This document shows, piece after piece, positions 60,831-64,000 of a stretch of DNA of 64,000 nucleotides. How positions within the stretch are numbered: the first letter of the stretch is position 1; every line of letters begins with the position of its first letter. Source of the DNA: Leadbetterella sp040829825 (lineage in GTDB: Bacteria > Bacteroidota > Bacteroidia > Cytophagales > Spirosomataceae); the NCBI RefSeq assembly GCF_040829825.1, contig NZ_JBFOLH010000024.1; one strand, given 5' to 3'. The notes under the pieces were generated by a model that was not told the origin of the DNA, ran no database searches, and saw only the letters and a program-made list of their open reading frames with translations. Made by a program: the position numbers and the translations under genes.

Positions 60831-61058
60831 TTATGCTAACTCACAATCTTGTAAAGTATAACCGGATGGACCACAGGAGCGTCCATTACAATCTGCAGGC
60901 TTGTTCTCGGGACAAGTAGCAGAGTCTAACTGATAACATTCGTCTCCTACGCAACATTTGCATTTTACATTAATATCTAGAGGATTCCCACCGGTAATAC
61001 TCTTCATAGCACTTCTTGAAAGTACTTCTACACCTGAATGGCTAATTAAGTTTTTCAT
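60831..61058 (-). CDS. Double-glycine leader, cysteine-rich peptide precursor
   Basis: 75 aa. The leader (residues 1-24) ends SRSAMKSITGG, the GG site cut by C39 peptidases. The 51-residue core begins NPLDINVKCKCC and contains eight Cys in total, with Gly, Asp and Pro between, which points to four disulfides. No lanthionine or radical-SAM enzyme is nearby, so disulfides rather than thioethers are expected. It lies between the VKOR-fusion gene and the TlpA gene, all minus strand. It could be a bacteriocin, signal or adhesion peptide; activity unknown. Confidence 0.82.
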   Translation of the reverse strand: MKNLISHSGVEVLSRSAMKSITGGNPLDINVKCKCCVGDECYQLDSATCPENKPADCNGRSCGPSGYTLQDCELA

Positions 61059-61105
61059 AAGCTTACTAAGTTTTAATTGTTAGAATTTGATTGATAAATC
61101 CTTAT

Positions 61106-62707
61106 TTAAATAAATGCTTCTCGCTGGCTTGAAAGCAACCTGCCCAACTCTTTAATGCTTATCTCGTCCGGTTTTTTCCTGCCGTTCACAAATAGGGTGG
61201 GTGTTGCTTTTATTTCCGCATAATTTGCCCAATCGTTATGCATTTTCTGAATATGTTTTCCCCTGTTAATTTCTTCCGGGTAGGTGATGTATTCTTCGTT
61301 CCATTTTTCAAAATTCTTGTCATTCCGGTAATACCATCTACTTGTGGCTACGGGCCGGATACTATCTGGCAGATTCCAGAGCTTTTGCACAAACTGTCCG
61401 CCTGCATTGTTCTCTCCTGACAGGAAAATGACCTGGCAATTTATTCCGGGGTTTTCTTCTATTACTTCTTCCAGCTTTTGATGTATAATGGCGCAAGGGG
61501 TACAAAGAGGGTTACTTACTACGGTGATGGTGTGGATGGCATCTTTACGGCCGAAGACTACCACCGGCATATATTCGGGTATTTCAGGCATCAGCTGCTG
61601 GTTGCCCATCAGGGATTTAAAGTAGGCCGGGTTAGCATATATTTTATTTAATTTCTTTGTTAAATCATGGGCTTCCCTGGCTTTCAGGGCAGAATTTTTA
61701 AAAAGCAGGAGAAAGGTGATTGGGAGTAAAAAGCCTGCAACCATATAGGCTATACCTGCTGTATCTAAACGGAACAGGGATGGAGTGAATCTTATAAGTG
61801 TCAATAGCTCCAGTACAAAAATAGAAACCACTGCCAGGCAAAGCGTGCACCACATTTTAGCTTTTACTCCCTGGTACCATAATGAATAAGCACCGAAGGC
61901 GATACAGCCTGAACTGAATATCCATTGGAAACTTATAAAGGTATGTTGCGTGCCGGCGTACCCACTGAACAACAAAGCAAAGAAAGAGCCGAAGAAATAT
62001 ATGAACCCCAGGTCTGATAAGCTTAGCCAGGGAGTGAGCTGTGCAGCAGGACTGTCCAAGATGCTTTGGCAGTTTATTTTGGGACCGTTATTGCATAGCC
62101 GGTTAACCAACTCATTTTTGCTGTCAATAGTTTTTACCAACAGTAAAGTGCTGGTTACCACGCCACCCGTTTTTAGAAGAATAAGCAAAGGCAAAAGAAG
62201 CGAGGAAGTAGCAGTCAATAAGGGTACCGTAAAAATACCTGTTGTTAAGAGGAGTAGTGAGACGGCCAGGGGTACCCGCAATTCTTTAAGAATTTCACTT
62301 CTCCGGTGTTTGGCAAAGTCTTTTTCTCCTGATTCAGAAGAAGCCTCTGCCAATAAAGCAATGCCCTGCCAGGCTTTAAGGAATTCGTCTTTACCTGTCT
62401 TGTTCCAACCCTTTTGGGTATCGAGCAGATGGTGAACGTGGTGGTGTGTGACTTCTTTTACCAGGGTGAATGTGCCTCCGTGCAGATGCAGGTATGCCAC
62501 GAACGGTACGGGGAGTTCATGGAGCTTTTCTTTATCTACCTTTATACCGGCATTTTCTATCTTATAGTGGTTTAAAGTTTCAGAATACGCCAGTAAGGAG
62601 CCTTCATCGGGGTGAGATTGCAGCCGTTCTAAGGCACTTGTTTTTGTCACAGGTACATCCAGAACCTTTATTAATTGGATGAAAGTATGTTCGAAATTGG
62701 TCTTCAT
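61106..62707 (-). CDS. C39-like/vitamin K epoxide reductase/thioredoxin fusion protein
   Basis: 533 aa. Residues 1-115 resemble a C39 peptidase fold without its catalytic Cys (a leader-binding C39-like domain; FVAYLHLHGGTFTLVKEVTH). Residues 140-330 are a VKOR domain with about five helices, the Cys pair CNNGPKINCQ (about 204-212) and the CxxC WCTLC near 285. Residues about 345-533 are a thioredoxin-like domain with NPLCTPC near 400. VKOR-Trx fusions oxidise periplasmic thiols using quinone. The C39-like part may recruit the double-glycine precursor so that its disulfides form before or during export. Confidence 0.9.
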   Translation of the reverse strand: MKTNFEHTFIQLIKVLDVPVTKTSALERLQSHPDEGSLLAYSETLNHYKIENAGIKVDKEKLHELPVPFVAYLHLHGGTFTLVKEVTHHHVHHLLDTQKGWNKTGKDEFLKAWQGIALLAEASSESGEKDFAKHRRSEILKELRVPLAVSLLLLTTGIFTVPLLTATSSLLLPLLILLKTGGVVTSTLLLVKTIDSKNELVNRLCNNGPKINCQSILDSPAAQLTPWLSLSDLGFIYFFGSFFALLFSGYAGTQHTFISFQWIFSSGCIAFGAYSLWYQGVKAKMWCTLCLAVVSIFVLELLTLIRFTPSLFRLDTAGIAYMVAGFLLPITFLLLFKNSALKAREAHDLTKKLNKIYANPAYFKSLMGNQQLMPEIPEYMPVVVFGRKDAIHTITVVSNPLCTPCAIIHQKLEEVIEENPGINCQVIFLSGENNAGGQFVQKLWNLPDSIRPVATSRWYYRNDKNFEKWNEEYITYPEEINRGKHIQKMHNDWANYAEIKATPTLFVNGRKKPDEISIKELGRLLSSQREAFI

Positions 62708-62759
62708 GTGTTCTCATTGCGTTGCTAAATATATTTGAGTGAAACAGGCTATACAAACG

Positions 62760-62828
62760 TTTGCAGTGGACTACAGGGTATTTGCAGTGAATCAACAAAA
62801 AAAGATGTGAATGGTCATTTACTGCAAA
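62760..62828 (-). promoter_or_regulatory. Repeated TTTGCAGTG operator-like motifs upstream of the export locus
   Basis: TTTGCAGTG at 62760-62768 and 62781-62789 (21 bases between starts, same orientation) and the inverted form TTACTGCAAA at 62819-62828. They lie 53-121 bases upstream of the VKOR-fusion ATG. The same triplet occurs at 63558-63626 upstream of the decayed copy. A 21-base period is typical of regulators binding two turns of one helix face, LytTR proteins among them. Confidence 0.55.
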
Positions 62829-62935
62829 GGTTAAAATAATAGAAGAAGGTCATTTTGAATCATTTGTTATAGTTACTTTCCAGAATGACAGGCTATGAGT
62901 ACTAATTTTTTAGTTTATGAACGACAGAAAAGATT

Positions 62936-63505
62936 ATAAATTTAAAAGCGTAGGCTTAAGCACATTATGATGAACCTCGGTCTGGCTTTGGTTAATGTAG
63001 ATATAGCGGGGAATGGTGGGAAAACCGTGCTAAACTATCGAACAGCTTTCCGATAGTGATCGTGGATCCATCGGGCTTGATGAGCTGTGTCTTATGCCCG
63101 ATAAGCTTATGTAGGAGAAAAGTAACCTGCTGATCATTGTGCCGTCTGTTTTTAGAAGAATAAGTAAAGGTAAAAGAAGTGTGGAAGTAGCAGCCAATAA
63201 GGGTATCGTATTTTTTAGCCCTTTGTGATATTGAGCAGTAAACGTGGTGGTGTGTGACTTCTTTTACCAGAGCGAATATGCCTCCGTGCTGATATGCCAC
63301 GAACGGAGCAGGGAGTCTGGAGCTTTTCTTTATCTGCCTTTATACCGGCATTTTCTATCTTATAGTGGTTTAAAGTTTCAGAATACGCCAGTAAGGAGCC
63401 TTCGTCGGGGTGAGATTGTAGCCGCTCTGAGGCACTTGTTTTTGTCACAGGTATATCCAGGGCCTTTATGAGCTGGGCGAAAATATATTCGAAACGGGCC
63501 TTCAT
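62936..63505 (-). pseudogene. Decayed second copy of the export locus (VKOR-fusion and TlpA genes)
   Basis: A chain of fragments in the order of the live locus. 63231-63505 matches the 5' end of the VKOR-fusion gene (ATG at 63505, frame lost after about 60 codons), 63140-63210 matches its middle (62160-62230), 63035-63095 matches the TlpA domain (59668-59726), and 62936-63034 matches the TlpA gene 3' end (59341-59441). The peptide gene is gone. Internal deletions explain all junctions, so this is the residue of a tandem duplication. Chimeric short ORFs across it are not genes. Confidence 0.75.
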
Positions 63506-63557
63506 GTGTTCTCATTGCATCGTTAAATATATTTGAGTGAAACAGATTAGACAAACG

Positions 63558-63626
63558 TTTGCAGTGAACGACAGGATCTTTGCAGTGAATCAACGAAAAA
63601 AGATGTGAGTGGTCATTCACTGCAAA
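63558..63626 (-). promoter_or_regulatory. Second copy of the TTTGCAGTG operator-like motifs
   Basis: TTTGCAGTG at 63558-63566 and 63579-63587 (21-base period) and inverted CACTGCAAA at 63618-63626, with the same layout as at 62760-62828. It precedes the decayed VKOR-fusion copy. The stretch 63640-63800 beyond it holds no supported gene. Confidence 0.55.
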
Positions 63627-63804
63627 GGCTAAAACGACAAAACGCAACACGTAAAAGTAATGAAGAGCAAGAACATTTCTAAACCTGTTTTCTACTTCGG
63701 GTTTCTGCGCCGGGCATGCCCGTAAAAGTATGGCCGACTGGAAAAGTGGCGAAATTTATAGAGATAGTTCAACAGGTTTCAGCCGTCAAAGAATTGTTGC
63801 AGGT

Positions 63805-64000
63805 TTACAGTTTGAATTTTACCCCGGCCAGAATGTACCCGTCTAAGATAGAAATTTCTGATTCCGTAGAGCTGATATTGGAATAGATAGCGGTATATAT
63901 TTTATTTTGGGTAAGGTTCATCACATTATACCCTCTGATTCCGTATTCTGTTTTACCTTTTCCGGGAGCCCATTTTATTTCAGGAGAGAGCATATTAATA
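63805..64000 (-). CDS. C-terminal end of an outer-membrane beta-barrel protein (partial)
   Basis: The frame is open to the window edge. The last 62 residues (YGIRGYNVMNLTQNKIYTAI, then ILDGYILAGVKFKL) form alternating strands and end with a hydrophobic-terminated strand typical of TonB-dependent receptors or similar barrels. The 5' part lies outside the window. The exact family cannot be told from this fragment. Confidence 0.6.
   Translation of the reverse strand, partial: INMLSPEIKWAPGKGKTEYGIRGYNVMNLTQNKIYTAIYSNISSTESEISILDGYILAGVKFKL

Noticed and set aside
62992..63300. 102-codon minus-strand ORF
   Set aside because: Chimera of out-of-frame fragments from the decayed VKOR-fusion and TlpA copies.
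63660..63840. Plus-strand frames opposite the partial barrel gene
   Set aside because: Short, interrupted, and opposed by a minus-strand frame with a convincing beta-barrel C-terminus.
1..64000. CRISPR arrays, rRNA and tRNA genes
   Set aside because: No regularly spaced repeats with unique spacers and no recognisable rRNA or cloverleaf segments were seen on reading through; a tRNAscan/Infernal run would be decisive.

Overview
The window comes from a member of the Bacteroidota, most likely of the Chitinophagales/Sphingobacteriales type. This rests on the tyrosine recombinases with the N-terminal domain usual in that phylum, VirE_N/VapE-type mobile-element genes, LytS/LytTR pairs, -7 boxes of the TAnnTTTG type, and a C39-ABC/HlyD/TolC export system for double-glycine peptides. 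No rRNA, tRNA or CRISPR array was recognised.

Layout. (1) 1-1.65 kb: a LytS-like kinase and an esterase gene that has lost its 5' half. (2) 1.65-11.1 kb: an AT-rich integrative-element remnant. It has an integrase at its left end, a DUF1016 nuclease, a stress/redox cargo cluster (Crp regulator, lipoprotein, quinone reductase, DUF417, DJ-1/PfpI, hydrolase) and mobile-element genes ending in a VapE gene cut just after its P-loop. (3) 11.3-34.4 kb: an island bounded by two diverged direct copies of a ~165-bp repeat and packed with defence-type genes. Two decayed serine-recombinase units (11.46-13.27 and 28.77-30.59 kb) bracket a coupled operon: XRE regulator, DEAD/DUF1998 helicase, Doc-like protein, SNF2 helicase and N6-adenine methyltransferase. 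Right of the second unit lie an MqsR-like/Panacea toxin-antitoxin pair and a TIR-domain gene preceded by three very small genes. (4) 34.8-53.1 kb: chromosomal genes (beta-barrel protein, SulP transporter, LytS/LytTR pair, a run of secreted and lipoprotein genes with a diheme cytochrome c, FMN reductase, cupins, AraC regulator, aconitase) with several decayed genes. (5) 53.3-64 kb: a minus-strand locus for making and exporting a cysteine-rich double-glycine peptide, with a decayed second copy upstream.

The most interesting system is at 13.4-28.5 kb. The operon combines parts of DISARM class 1 (SNF2 helicase, N6-methyltransferase) with a single-chain helicase-DUF1998 protein like those of Druantia, and contains a Doc-like protein lacking the usual catalytic His. 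Directly after the methyltransferase, on the opposite strand, is a silent alternative C-terminal (target-recognition) cassette. It shares a ~190-bp near-identical inverted repeat with the active gene and is followed by its own tyrosine recombinase. Inversion would swap the specificity domain in frame, so this looks like a phase-variable DISARM-like defence system.

A second coherent unit is the export locus. A C39-like/VKOR/thioredoxin fusion protein, a peptide whose 51-residue core has eight cysteines, a TlpA-like protein, an OmpA protein and a C39-peptidase ABC exporter with HlyD and TolC partners suggest an oxidatively folded secreted peptide. Repeated TTTGCAGTG motifs, spaced 21 bp, sit upstream of both the live and the dead copy of the locus.
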